From assembly GCA_964428935.1 (NCBI GenBank), contig CAYSAG010000078.1, positions 1 through 18,379 on the forward strand: DNA of 18,379 nucleotides. Direction: 5' to 3'. The notes beneath the pieces are model-generated. The model searched no databases. It was not told where the DNA came from and saw nothing but the letters and a program-made list of their open reading frames with translations. Shown here piece by piece: positions 1-7,516 of this stretch; position 1 is the first letter of the stretch; every line of letters starts with the position of its first letter. The DNA is from JAADHY01 sp964428935. GTDB taxonomy: Bacteria > Planctomycetota > Planctomycetia > Planctomycetales > Planctomycetaceae. The position numbers were made by a program, and so were the translations under genes.

Positions 1-471
1 ACGTTGTTCAATGTCGGTCAAAGGCCGTTGCGGAATCGTCCGGGTGGTGTTGCGTCCTCCGCCCAGCAAACGGTCGACAATGGGAAAGACAATGGACGGG
101 TTCAGGTCCAGAATCAGGTGACCTTCCAGCGTCTTCGATTCGAGCAACGTAAAGCACGTCGGCTTGTCCAAGCTGAAGACGAACTCGCTGTAGGTGAGCT
201 GGTCGACGCTAATCAGTTTCACTTCGACAATCGAACGCAGCAGACCGCTCAGCCCCGCCCCGAACTCGCGGCTGAAGCTTTCGTGCAGCGACTGGAATGC
301 TCGAATCTGGTCCTTGCTGACCCGCTCCGGGCGTTTGAAGTCGTAGACGCTGATCTGACCGTGGAATTCGTCCGGCCGGTGCGGAGCCAAAGGGGCGGTC
401 GCTCCGTGCGCGACGGGGTCCAGGGCGGCCAGCAACGACTCGACTTCCGACTGGCTCAAGACCTCAGCCAT
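1..471 (-). CDS. fliM: FliM, flagellar motor switch protein (partial, N-terminal 157 residues)
   Basis: FliM is part of the cytoplasmic C-ring (with FliG and FliN) that binds phosphorylated CheY and reverses the flagellar motor. The reading frame is open to the left edge, so the C-terminal half lies outside the window. The protein begins MAEVLSQSEVESLLAAL, which is the N-terminal CheY-binding LSQxEIDALL-type motif. It continues with VYDFKRPERVSKDQIR, LHESFSREF and LNPSIVFPIVDRLLGGG, all typical of FliM up to the start of the CheC-like middle domain. The ATG at 471-469 is preceded by a perfect AGGAGG (478-483 on this strand) six bases upstream, which fixes the start. It lies 90 bases downstream of proA on the same strand. 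No other flagellar gene is visible here. Asp codons are all GAC. Confidence 0.93.
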   Translation of the reverse strand, partial: MAEVLSQSEVESLLAALDPVAHGATAPLAPHRPDEFHGQISVYDFKRPERVSKDQIRAFQSLHESFSREFGAGLSGLLRSIVEVKLISVDQLTYSEFVFSLDKPTCFTLLESKTLEGHLILDLNPSIVFPIVDRLLGGGRNTTRTIPQRPLTDIEQR

Positions 472-538
472 CCTTGGCCTCCTGTCTTGTGACGACCACG
501 GCCGACCTTCGCGGGGACCACTTTCGACGACGCGGCCA

Positions 539-559
539 GACCGGCGTCGCCGTCCGGTC
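539..559 (-). terminator. weak hairpin just after proA
   Basis: GACCGG (539-544) and CCGGTC (554-559) form a perfect 6-bp stem with a 9-base loop, starting two bases after the proA stop codon on the minus strand. There is no U-tract, so it is a poor match to an intrinsic terminator. It could be a 3'-end hairpin or chance in GC-rich DNA. Confidence 0.25.
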
Positions 560-561
560 CC

Positions 562-1845
562 TTACTGACGCACGTGGCCGTCGCCGTACACGACGTACTT
601 GTAGCTGGTCAGCTCGCGCAGCCCGCAAGGACCGCGGGCGTGAAACTTGTCGGTGCTGATGCCAATTTCGGCCCCCAGTCCGAATTCTCCGCCGTCGTTG
701 AACCGAGTGCTAGCGTTGACGTGGACAGCCGACGAATCGACGGCCTGCACGAACCGTCGAGCCGCTCGCAGGTCGTTCGTCACAATGGCGTCGGTGTGGT
801 GAGACCCGTAATGGTTGATGTGCCGAATCGCCTGCTCCAAGTCGTCCACCACCTTGACCGAAAGGATCAGATCCAAGTACTCGGTCCGAAAATCCTCCTC
901 CGTGGCCGGCTTGGCATTCGGGACCAAAGGCAGCGACCGTTCGCAGCACCGAAGCTCCACCGACCGCTCCTGCAGGTCGGCCGCCACCAACGGCAAGAAC
1001 TTCTCGGCAATTTCGCTGTGCACCAACAAGCACTCCGCCGCGTTGCACACTCCCGGTCGCTGGCACTTCGCATTGACGACAATCTTTCGGGCCATGTCAA
1101 AGTCGGCGGCCCGGTCGACGTACACGTGACAGATGCCGTCAAAGTGCTTGATGACGGGCATGGTGGCCTCGCGGGTCACCCGCTCGATGAGCGAGCGGCC
1201 GCCGCGCGGAATGGTCACGTCGATCAGACCGTTCATTTTCAAGAAATGTCCCACGATTTCCCGGTCCGTCGTCTCGACCAGCTGGACCGCGCCCTCGGGC
1301 AGCCCGACCTGCTCGGCCGCCTCGGACAAGATTCGGTACAACGCCTGATTGCTGTAGAAAGCTTCTTTGCCACCACGCAGAATGACGGCGTTGCCGCTCT
1401 TGACACACAAGGCCGCCGCGTCGACCGTCACGTTCGGGCGAGATTCGTAAATGAAAAAGATAACCCCCAACGGGACCCGAACCCGCGACACCACCAGTCC
1501 ATTCGGACGCACATGGCTGTCAATCGTTTCGCCGACCGGGTCCGGCAGCAGGACAATCTGCTCCAGAGCCGACGCCATGGACTCCAGCCGCGAGTCGGTC
1601 AACCGCAGTCGATCCGTGGCGGCCGAGGTCAGGCCGTACTCGGGAGCCTTCTGCAGGTCTTTCTGGTTCGCTTCCAGAATCTCCGCTCGTCGTTCACGCA
1701 GCGCTCGAGCCGAACGGCTCAGCCACTCGTTCTTCTTCTGCCCGGACAAACACGCCAGCTCGTAGGCGGCGGCACGTGCCTTCTGAGCCAATTCGGTCGC
1801 GTACTGCTGCAAGTCGAGTGGTTGGGACGAGCCTTGTTGGTTCAT
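562..1845 (-). CDS. proA: gamma-glutamyl phosphate reductase (glutamate-5-semialdehyde dehydrogenase)
   Basis: ProA reduces gamma-glutamyl phosphate with NADPH to glutamate-5-semialdehyde, the second step of proline synthesis from glutamate, in the cytosol. The 427 residues match the usual family length. Visible family motifs are RVRVPLGVIFFIYESRPNVT (about 121-140), the cofactor-side segment LRGGKEA (156-162), and AKCQRPGVCNAAECLLVH, in which Cys267 is the expected catalytic cysteine. The ATG at 1845 has GGAGAA nine bases upstream (1855-1860). No proB is present in the window. A sigma70-like promoter lies about 260 bases upstream. Unlike its neighbours, this gene uses GAT for Asp at least three times (736-738, 871-873 and 1612-1614 on the minus strand), a small difference in codon use. 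Recognition is secure. Confidence 0.97.
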   Translation of the reverse strand: MNQQGSSQPLDLQQYATELAQKARAAAYELACLSGQKKNEWLSRSARALRERRAEILEANQKDLQKAPEYGLTSAATDRLRLTDSRLESMASALEQIVLLPDPVGETIDSHVRPNGLVVSRVRVPLGVIFFIYESRPNVTVDAAALCVKSGNAVILRGGKEAFYSNQALYRILSEAAEQVGLPEGAVQLVETTDREIVGHFLKMNGLIDVTIPRGGRSLIERVTREATMPVIKHFDGICHVYVDRAADFDMARKIVVNAKCQRPGVCNAAECLLVHSEIAEKFLPLVAADLQERSVELRCCERSLPLVPNAKPATEEDFRTEYLDLILSVKVVDDLEQAIRHINHYGSHHTDAIVTNDLRAARRFVQAVDSSAVHVNASTRFNDGGEFGLGAEIGISTDKFHARGPCGLRELTSYKYVVYGDGHVRQ

Positions 1846-2111
1846 GGTTCGCCGTTCTCCGCATTTTGTCGGAAAGGACGTCGAGCTACCGCCAGTCGAG
1901 CCCTAGATTTCGTTGCGGCCGCACCGGGTCCCGCTAGTGCGACCAAGGCCGGCCTTGACGCATGTCGTGCGTCCAACCGTGCTGAACGGAAGGTCCAAAC
2001 TACCCCGCCGCGCGACCAGCGGTCGGCAGCCAACGCGACTTCTTTCTTGCGGGCTCTTGACGCGTCCAATCGGAGGAAAATGCCGAGGTGGGGTTCGAAT
2101 TTTGGGCTGTA
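1846..2111 (-). other. long upstream leader of proA, no gene seen
   Basis: This is the stretch between the proposed proA transcription start and the proA ATG; the full gap to trmL is 357 bases. I see no convincing ORF. It holds a 12-bp palindrome AAGGCCGGCCTT (1945-1956) and a 6-bp stem GACGCA/TGCGTC with a 5-base loop (1957-1973). I do not recognise a T-box, a riboswitch or a tRNA. A leader this long could be regulatory, but the sequence alone does not show it. Confidence 0.4.
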
Positions 2112-2140
2112 AGTATCGTCCAAGCACCACATTGTGTCAA
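2112..2140 (-). promoter_or_regulatory. sigma70-type promoter for proA
   Basis: Read on the minus strand there is a perfect -35 box TTGACA (2140-2135), a 17-base spacer, and a -10 box GATACT (2117-2112, four of six matches to TATAAT). Transcription would start near 2105 and run into proA. It lies in the gap between trmL and proA, so proA probably has its own promoter rather than depending on trmL. Confidence 0.55.
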
Positions 2141-2202
2141 CGTGCCTTCGTTCCGAAACGCTCGCTCGTTCCGCTTGTTCGCTTTGCTGCGTGGTGCCCG
2201 GC

Positions 2203-2712
2203 CTACGCTCCCAGCTGCGTGGCGTCCGGCCGCTTCGGAAGCCCGCCCAGCTGTCGCACGGCCTCGTACACGACGGCCGCCACGGCGTTGGACAGGTTCA
2301 GGCTACGAGCTTGCGGGTACATGGGCAGGCAGAGGTTTCGGTCGGGTTGCTGGTCCAGAATGCTGGGAGGCAGTCCGTGGGTTTCGGGCCCGAAGACCAG
2401 CACGTCGGCGGCGCCGAAGTCGGCTTCCCACACCAGACGTTTAGCCCACTTCGTCAAGTACCAGAAGCGGCGTCCGGCCAGTCGCTGTTGCAAGTCGGCC
2501 CACGAGTCGACGACTTCCCAGTCGAGGTGCTGCCAGTAGTCCAGCCCGGCTCGGCGAAGGTGGCGGTTGTCGAGGTGGAAACCGAGCGGTCGGACTAGCC
2601 ACAACTTGGCCCCGACGGCCACGCAGGTGCGTCCAATCGTGCCGGTGTTCTGAGGAATTTCGGGTTGGTAGAGCACAACGTGAAGCAACGGCTGAGTGCC
2701 CGAGTCTGTCAT
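2203..2712 (-). CDS. trmL: tRNA (cytidine/uridine-34 2'-O)-methyltransferase, SPOUT family
   Basis: TrmL methylates the 2'-OH of the wobble nucleotide 34 in certain leucine tRNAs, using SAM, as a small SPOUT (trefoil-knot) dimer. The 169-residue length fits the single-domain TrmL group. The three family motifs are clear: YQPEIPQNTGTIGRTC (about 15-30), VLVFGPETHGLP (104-115) and LPMYPQARSLNLSNAVAAVVYE (129-150). The second and third form the knot and the SAM site. The start is the ATG at 2712-2710, placed ten residues before the first conserved block; only a loose purine-rich GGACAGGG lies upstream. The same reading frame stays open far upstream, antisense to the next gene, but the family starts here. 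It is divergent from the DUF5107 gene. Confidence 0.93.
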   Translation of the reverse strand: MTDSGTQPLLHVVLYQPEIPQNTGTIGRTCVAVGAKLWLVRPLGFHLDNRHLRRAGLDYWQHLDWEVVDSWADLQQRLAGRRFWYLTKWAKRLVWEADFGAADVLVFGPETHGLPPSILDQQPDRNLCLPMYPQARSLNLSNAVAAVVYEAVRQLGGLPKRPDATQLGA

Positions 2713-3042
2713 GGCGTGGCGCCCTGTCCGTGTTTTGCAAAACCGACGACAAGAGGCAAAACGCCAAGCCCACGGCCCGACGCACGGCGCCAGCGTCGTG
2801 CGGCCGGCGCCGAGGTCACTGTCGCGGCCGGACGGTCTTGTTTCGTTGCATTTTGCGCGTCGGTCAGCCAACAATCGAGCGTCTTGGGTTTGGGGCGCTT
2901 TCCGGACGCAGCCCCGTCCGGAGCCTTTTGCGTTCTGGAGGCGGACCGAGTGGGCGAGCGGTCGGTCGGCGTTGGCGCAGACCGCGCAGTCGGTCGACAC
3001 GCCGGCGCACGCTCCGACAGCCAAACAACGGAGGGCAGGCGA
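2713..3042. other. divergent intergenic region, palindrome and hairpin
   Basis: This 330-base region lies between the divergent trmL and DUF5107 genes and has no supported ORF. It contains a perfect 12-bp palindrome GTTTTGCAAAAC (2732-2743), 20 bases upstream of the trmL start, which could be an operator. It also contains a perfect 8-bp stem TCCGGACG/CGTCCGGA with a 6-base loop (2901-2922), followed by CCTTTT. No gene reads into that stem from the left, so it is more likely a leader structure of the rightward gene than a terminator. I see no convincing -35/-10 pair in either direction. Confidence 0.4.
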
Positions 3043-6000
3043 ATGCAGCGGTTCGGTCGCGTCGTTTGGGTCGTCGTGCTGGTTGTTTTCTCTGGAGGCC
3101 TCTCGTCCGCGAAGGCCGCACCGGGGCGGCCGGTTCAAGCCTGGGAAGGCTCGCTCACGCTCCCGACCTACCCCTGGCAGTCGGACGTCAACCCCAAGTT
3201 CTGGGCTTTGGACGACGGCGACTTCTCGGCCGTACGCCGCAGTTCCATCATTTACCCTTACACCATGCAGGACGTGCTGCTGCGTCAGAAGCAGCCTCGC
3301 ACCTACAAAGCGCTGTTCTTGGAAAACGAGTACCTGAAAGTGGTCTGCTTGCCCGAACTCGGTGGTCGCCTTTACGCGGTCATTGACAAGACGACGGGCC
3401 AGCCCATGTTCTACTTGAACCACGTGGTCAAGCCGAGCTTGATTGCCATGCGGGGCGCGTGGACCAGCGGCGGGGTCGAGTGGAACACGGGACCACACGG
3501 CCACACCGTCACGGCCCTGTCGCCCGTCGACGCCCTCGTTGGCCGCAACGACGACGGGTCCGCGTTCATTGAAATCAACAACGTGGAGCAAATTTTCCGA
3601 ACGCGGTGGACGGTGCGAGTGACCTTGCGTCCGGGCCGCGCTTTCCTGGAAGAACGCATTCGGCTCTACAACCCCACCGACACCATGCAGCCGTACTACT
3701 TCTGGAATTGCACGGCGTTTCCGAACCGACCGGGGACGCGGTTCATTTTTCCCATGTCGTTGGGCACGGACCACTTCGGCCGTCAGTTCTTCAATTGGCC
3801 CGTTCACAAAGGCAAAGACCTGTCGTGGCTGAAAAACCACGTTCGCTACCAGTCGATTTTTGCCGTGAACTGCACGCACGACTTTTTCGGCGCCTACGAC
3901 GTGGACGCCGACCGCGGGCTGGTCCAGGTAGCCGACCACCGTCGGCTGTCCGGGAAGAAGGCCTGGACGTGGGGCACGTGGCAGTTCGGACTGGTGGCGC
4001 AAAGCAACCTGACGGACGAAGACGGCCCGTACATTGAAGTGCAAAGCGGTCCGCTGCCGACTCAGTCCGACTACGGCGGCCTGCCGCCGCACGGTCAGGT
4101 CAGCTGGCAGGAGTGGTGGTACCCGGTGCACGGAATGGGAGGCGGGTTCGAGTTCGCCACGCGGGACGTCGCCGTCCAAACCGACCGCGCCGACGGCAAA
4201 CTGACGGTGCGGCTGCTGGCAACGGCCGAGTTTCCTCGAGCCAAGTGTCGCGTCTTGGACGGAGCAAAGACGTTGGCTGAGCAGTTCGTCGACCTGTCCC
4301 CTCGCTCGCCGCGGGTCGTCCAGGTCGCGGGAGCGGGGAACCGGCCGGTGCGAATTGTCGTGACGGCAGCCGACGGGACGAAGCTGGCCGACTTCACTTC
4401 GCCGCTGCCCATTCCGAAGGTCGAGCCGCCGAAAGGCCCCTGGCTGGCCGACAAACCGGACGAGCAGTTGACCGCCGAGGAGGCTTTCCTGCGTGGCCGA
4501 GCCGCTCACCGAGCGACCAGCCGACAGAAGGCCCGTCGCTACTACAACCTGGCTCTTCAGCGCGACCCCGGTTTGGTTCGCGCCTTGCACGGGCTGGCCG
4601 TCTTGGACTTCGAGTCGGCCTTGTACCACCAGGCTGCGCGGCGACTGGAAAAGGCCTTGCAGCGCGACCCGGACGACGGGCGGTGCTGGTTTCTTTTGGG
4701 AGCGTGTCGGTTTCGCCAGGGCGACTGGGAGGGCGCGCTGGACTGCGCGTACCGGGCCGTCCGCTGCTTTGGCACTCGCTCGCTCGGCTACGACCTGGCG
4801 GGCCGCTGCTACCTGCGACAACGACGCTTCGACCGGGCCGTCCAGGCGTTCCGTCGAGCCGTTCAGACCAACGGCGACGACCTGCGGGCCGCCAACCACC
4901 TGCTGCTGGCTCTGTACGCCGCCGGCCGAAAGGACGAGGCGGAGCAACTGGCCCGTCAACGTTTGGCCGAAGACCCGACCGACCTGCTGCCGCGCATTGT
5001 CGCCGCCCGGCTGCAACCGGACGGCCTGACTCACTTGCGCGAGCAGGTCCGGCACTTTGTCGGTGAGGTGGACTTCGAAACGCTGGAAGCGGCGCTGACG
5101 TTGGCCGAGGTCGGACTGGTCGCGGAAGCGGCCGACGTGGTGCAAGCGCTCTGCGTTGAGGGAGCGCCGGCCGAGCGGGTCAACCCGCTCGTGCTTTACT
5201 ACCTGGGCTACTGGAAACACCGGCTTGGCGACGAAAACGCGGCCCGCCAGTTGGTGGCCCGAGCGGCGTCGCTGCCGTGGCGCGACTTTGTCTTCCCGTC
5301 TCGGCCCGAGGCACTCGCGCCGCTCACCTACGCGCTGCGCGTCGACCCGGCCGACGCCAACGCGCACCTCCACCTTGGAAACCTGCTGGCCCATTTGGGG
5401 CGACTGGGCGAGGCGGCCGAGCATTGGCGTCGCGCGGGCGAGCTGAACCCGCAACTGGCCATGGCCTTCCGTAACCTGGGTCTGTACACGGCCATTTCCT
5501 TGCACGACAGCGACACGGCCGCGTCGCTTTACCGCCGAGCCATTGCCGCGCGGCCGGAGGACCAAACGCTGTACCGGGACCTGGCGGAAATTTTGATTGC
5601 TGCCGGCAAGCGTTCCGAGGCCATTCGTGTGCTCGAGTCCATGCCTCCGGCTGACGTTCGCCGTGGAGACGTGCTCATGCTGCTGGCCAAGGCGTACTTC
5701 GACGAGCGGCGCTACGACGACGTCATTCGGCTGCTCGAGTCGATTCCGCACTTCATCAACTGGGAAGGACAAGACGCCACGTGGCGACTGTTCAACCGGT
5801 CGCACGTGGCCCGTGGGCGTCAGCGGTTCGAACGCGGGCAGTACGAAGCGGCGTTGGCCGACTTCGAGGCCGCTCTCACCTACCCCGAGAACCTCAACGT
5901 GGGCCGCCCCGACCGACCCGAAGAAGCCGCCGCCCAGTACTGGCGCGGACGAGCGTTGCAGGCACTGGGACGGCTGGAAGAGGCTCGGGCCGCGTGGAAG

Positions 6001-6135
6001 GCTGGAGCGGCGCTGCCGAAAGGGTCGAAGGAGCAGAACGAGTACCGGCGTCGCTGCCGCGAGGCTTTGCAGTCGCTCGAGCAAGAAGAGGCGTCGCAGC
6101 CGCTCGAGCCAAAGCAGCCGTCGCAACAGCGGTGA
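3043..6135 (+). CDS. exported DUF5107 domain plus TPR repeat protein
   Basis: This is a protein of 1030 residues. Residues 1-25 look like a signal peptide (MQRFGR, then hydrophobic VVWVVVLVVF, then SSAKA before the cut), so it is probably exported. Residues about 88-375 match the DUF5107 family, which has a galactose-mutarotase-like fold: LENEYLKVVCLPELGGRLYAV, FYLNHVVKPSLI, GAWTSGGVEWN and YYFWNCTAFPN are its blocks. After a beta-rich linker, residues about 476-1010 are a long series of TPR repeats (pattern A..G...Y..A...L..AL..DP). The tail is Gln/Glu rich. DUF5107-TPR proteins are often met near sugar-use genes, so carbohydrate binding is an inference; no enzymatic activity can be claimed. 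The ATG at 3043 was chosen because GGAGGG (3030-3035) lies seven bases before it and it gives a signal peptide; the frame is open further upstream without such support. Confidence 0.85.
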   Translation: MQRFGRVVWVVVLVVFSGGLSSAKAAPGRPVQAWEGSLTLPTYPWQSDVNPKFWALDDGDFSAVRRSSIIYPYTMQDVLLRQKQPRTYKALFLENEYLKVVCLPELGGRLYAVIDKTTGQPMFYLNHVVKPSLIAMRGAWTSGGVEWNTGPHGHTVTALSPVDALVGRNDDGSAFIEINNVEQIFRTRWTVRVTLRPGRAFLEERIRLYNPTDTMQPYYFWNCTAFPNRPGTRFIFPMSLGTDHFGRQFFNWPVHKGKDLSWLKNHVRYQSIFAVNCTHDFFGAYDVDADRGLVQVADHRRLSGKKAWTWGTWQFGLVAQSNLTDEDGPYIEVQSGPLPTQSDYGGLPPHGQVSWQEWWYPVHGMGGGFEFATRDVAVQTDRADGKLTVRLLATAEFPRAKCRVLDGAKTLAEQFVDLSPRSPRVVQVAGAGNRPVRIVVTAADGTKLADFTSPLPIPKVEPPKGPWLADKPDEQLTAEEAFLRGRAAHRATSRQKARRYYNLALQRDPGLVRALHGLAVLDFESALYHQAARRLEKALQRDPDDGRCWFLLGACRFRQGDWEGALDCAYRAVRCFGTRSLGYDLAGRCYLRQRRFDRAVQAFRRAVQTNGDDLRAANHLLLALYAAGRKDEAEQLARQRLAEDPTDLLPRIVAARLQPDGLTHLREQVRHFVGEVDFETLEAALTLAEVGLVAEAADVVQALCVEGAPAERVNPLVLYYLGYWKHRLGDENAARQLVARAASLPWRDFVFPSRPEALAPLTYALRVDPADANAHLHLGNLLAHLGRLGEAAEHWRRAGELNPQLAMAFRNLGLYTAISLHDSDTAASLYRRAIAARPEDQTLYRDLAEILIAAGKRSEAIRVLESMPPADVRRGDVLMLLAKAYFDERRYDDVIRLLESIPHFINWEGQDATWRLFNRSHVARGRQRFERGQYEAALADFEAALTYPENLNVGRPDRPEEAAAQYWRGRALQALGRLEEARAAWKAGAALPKGSKEQNEYRRRCREALQSLEQEEASQPLEPKQPSQQR

Positions 6136-6260
6136 GCTCGGTCCGGCCGCTCGCTGAACCGTGGCGAGGACGCGGCGGACGGAACTGTGGGCAGCGACGC
6201 GTCGACCGGGACCGCTTTCGCGCAGACGGCTCGCGCCGGCAAGAAGCCTTTCGCCACGGC

Positions 6261-7325
6261 TCAACCAACGTCACCGGCGTCCGCTCTGGGCAAAGGCTCC
6301 GGCGAGCCGCCTCGTTCCGTTGACCCTTCCAACTTCGCGGCCATGTAGTCGGCCACCAGCGTGTCAATGAAAAGCTGCGACGCGTGGTACATGAGCATGG
6401 GAAAAATGACGAACGGCACGCCGAGGCCGGGACCGAGCAGGTTCGGGTTGCCGAAAAAACGCGGGTCCGTCGCCAAGTAGGCTCCAATGGGAAGCGTCTT
6501 CTGACTGCCGGCAAAAGCCACGGCCGGAACGTCGTAGCGGTCGAAGCCAAACAGTTTCGCTCCCGCCACGGCCACCACCAACGCCACGACGTGCAGAACG
6601 ACCACCGTCGACCAAACCAGCGCCACCGCCTGCCAACTGAGTCCGACCGACTGGTCGTGCAGGTACGTGCCGGCGTTCCACGAGGCCAAGAACACCAGCG
6701 ACAGAACCAAACACTGGGCCACAGCTCCAATGGGCGTCTTGTAGCGAGTCGCCAGACGCCGCAGCGGCGGAACCTGCCGCAACAACTGCCCCACCACGGT
6801 CGGCACCAGGACGGCCTCCACCAGTCGCACGACCATTTCCCGTGCGTCCAGCTGCACCCCCTCGACCGTCGTCAGGTTCAACCAGAACGGCGTGGCCAGG
6901 AAGCAGACGGAGTTGGTCAGAATGGTCGAGAGCAGCGACACGGCGTCGTTGCCGCCGGCCTTCCGCGTCCACACGGACGCCGACGCCAAGGTGCACGGAA
7001 CGCTGGCGGCAATCATGAGACCGAACCGAAAGTCCGGCCCAACCTGCCAGTCCATGACCAGCCACGCCAGCAGCGGAATCAGTAAGTAGTTGACGGCCGA
7101 GGCCCACAGCACCGGACCGGGCCGACGAACCGACTGGCCCAGCCGGCTGGTGTCCAAACTGAAAGCCATGAGGAACAACACGGCCGCAACAATGACTCGC
7201 GGCCGAAAAAACCGCTCCCGCCACACCTGGCCCAACGCCGGGTCGGTGAGCCCCAGCGTCAGGCCCAGGCTAAGGAGCGTCACCAGCCCGACCAGGAACC
7301 AGCGTTTTTGGAGGAACCGAAGCAT
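6261..7325 (-). CDS. SBF-like / bile acid:sodium symporter family transporter
   Basis: This is an integral membrane protein of 354 residues with about nine or ten hydrophobic helices. The sequence LMIAASVPCTLASASVWTRKAGGNDA and the later block AFAGSQKTLPIGAYLA are typical of the SBF-like branch (PF13593, YfeH/RCH1-type) of the bile acid:sodium symporter superfamily. The substrate cannot be read from the sequence: members move organic anions or affect ion balance, and bile acid itself is unlikely. The chosen start is the ATG at 7325-7323, directly before LRFLQKRWFLVGLV. No good ribosome site is seen; a TTG nine codons upstream is the alternative, while the much longer upstream frame lacks hydrophobic or family sequence. 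The gene is 191 bases downstream of the transglutaminase-like gene and converges with the DUF5107 gene (125-base gap, no strong hairpin). Confidence 0.85.
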   Translation of the reverse strand: MLRFLQKRWFLVGLVTLLSLGLTLGLTDPALGQVWRERFFRPRVIVAAVLFLMAFSLDTSRLGQSVRRPGPVLWASAVNYLLIPLLAWLVMDWQVGPDFRFGLMIAASVPCTLASASVWTRKAGGNDAVSLLSTILTNSVCFLATPFWLNLTTVEGVQLDAREMVVRLVEAVLVPTVVGQLLRQVPPLRRLATRYKTPIGAVAQCLVLSLVFLASWNAGTYLHDQSVGLSWQAVALVWSTVVVLHVVALVVAVAGAKLFGFDRYDVPAVAFAGSQKTLPIGAYLATDPRFFGNPNLLGPGLGVPFVIFPMLMYHASQLFIDTLVADYMAAKLEGSTERGGSPEPLPRADAGDVG

Positions 7326-7456
7326 TGCGGCAGGTTTCGGAAGTTGCGCCAAGGTCTCCGGGGAACCGCCAAGGCCGGCGAAACGGCGTGGCCGAGCGTC
7401 CGGCTGCGGGTCGCCAACGAGAATAGGACAGTCAGCGAGGGCCTTTGCGGACGCAG

Positions 7457-7496
7457 GGGGTGAGTGTGGCGTCCTGTGGCCGGACCCACTCACCCC
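7457..7496 (-). terminator. 10-bp stem-loop after the transglutaminase-like gene
   Basis: GGGGTGAGTG (7457-7466) and CACTCACCCC (7487-7496) are perfect reverse complements, with GTCC/GGAC (7471-7474, 7482-7485) able to pair inside the loop. On the minus strand it begins 20 bases after the stop codon at 7517, the right place for a 3'-end structure. No U-run follows, so it may act as a factor-dependent terminator or an mRNA-protecting hairpin. Confidence 0.55.
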
Positions 7497-7516
7497 ACGA
7501 ATTCGAAGACACGCTT

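Noticed and set aside
2088..2105. GGGTTCGAAT resembling a tRNA T-loop
   Set aside because: The flanking bases do not form a T-stem, and no D-arm, anticodon arm or acceptor stem can be drawn on either strand.
574..2112. Plus-strand frame of 512 codons antisense to proA
   Set aside because: proA is unmistakable on the other strand. The antisense protein has no recognisable domain and its openness follows from codon bias.
2203..6264. Open frame of 1353 codons on the minus strand running through trmL and antisense to the whole DUF5107 gene
   Set aside because: Only its last 169 codons (trmL) are family-like. The rest is antisense to a clear gene and is Arg/Val/Gln rich, as expected where the sense gene rarely uses TTA, CTA or TCA codons.
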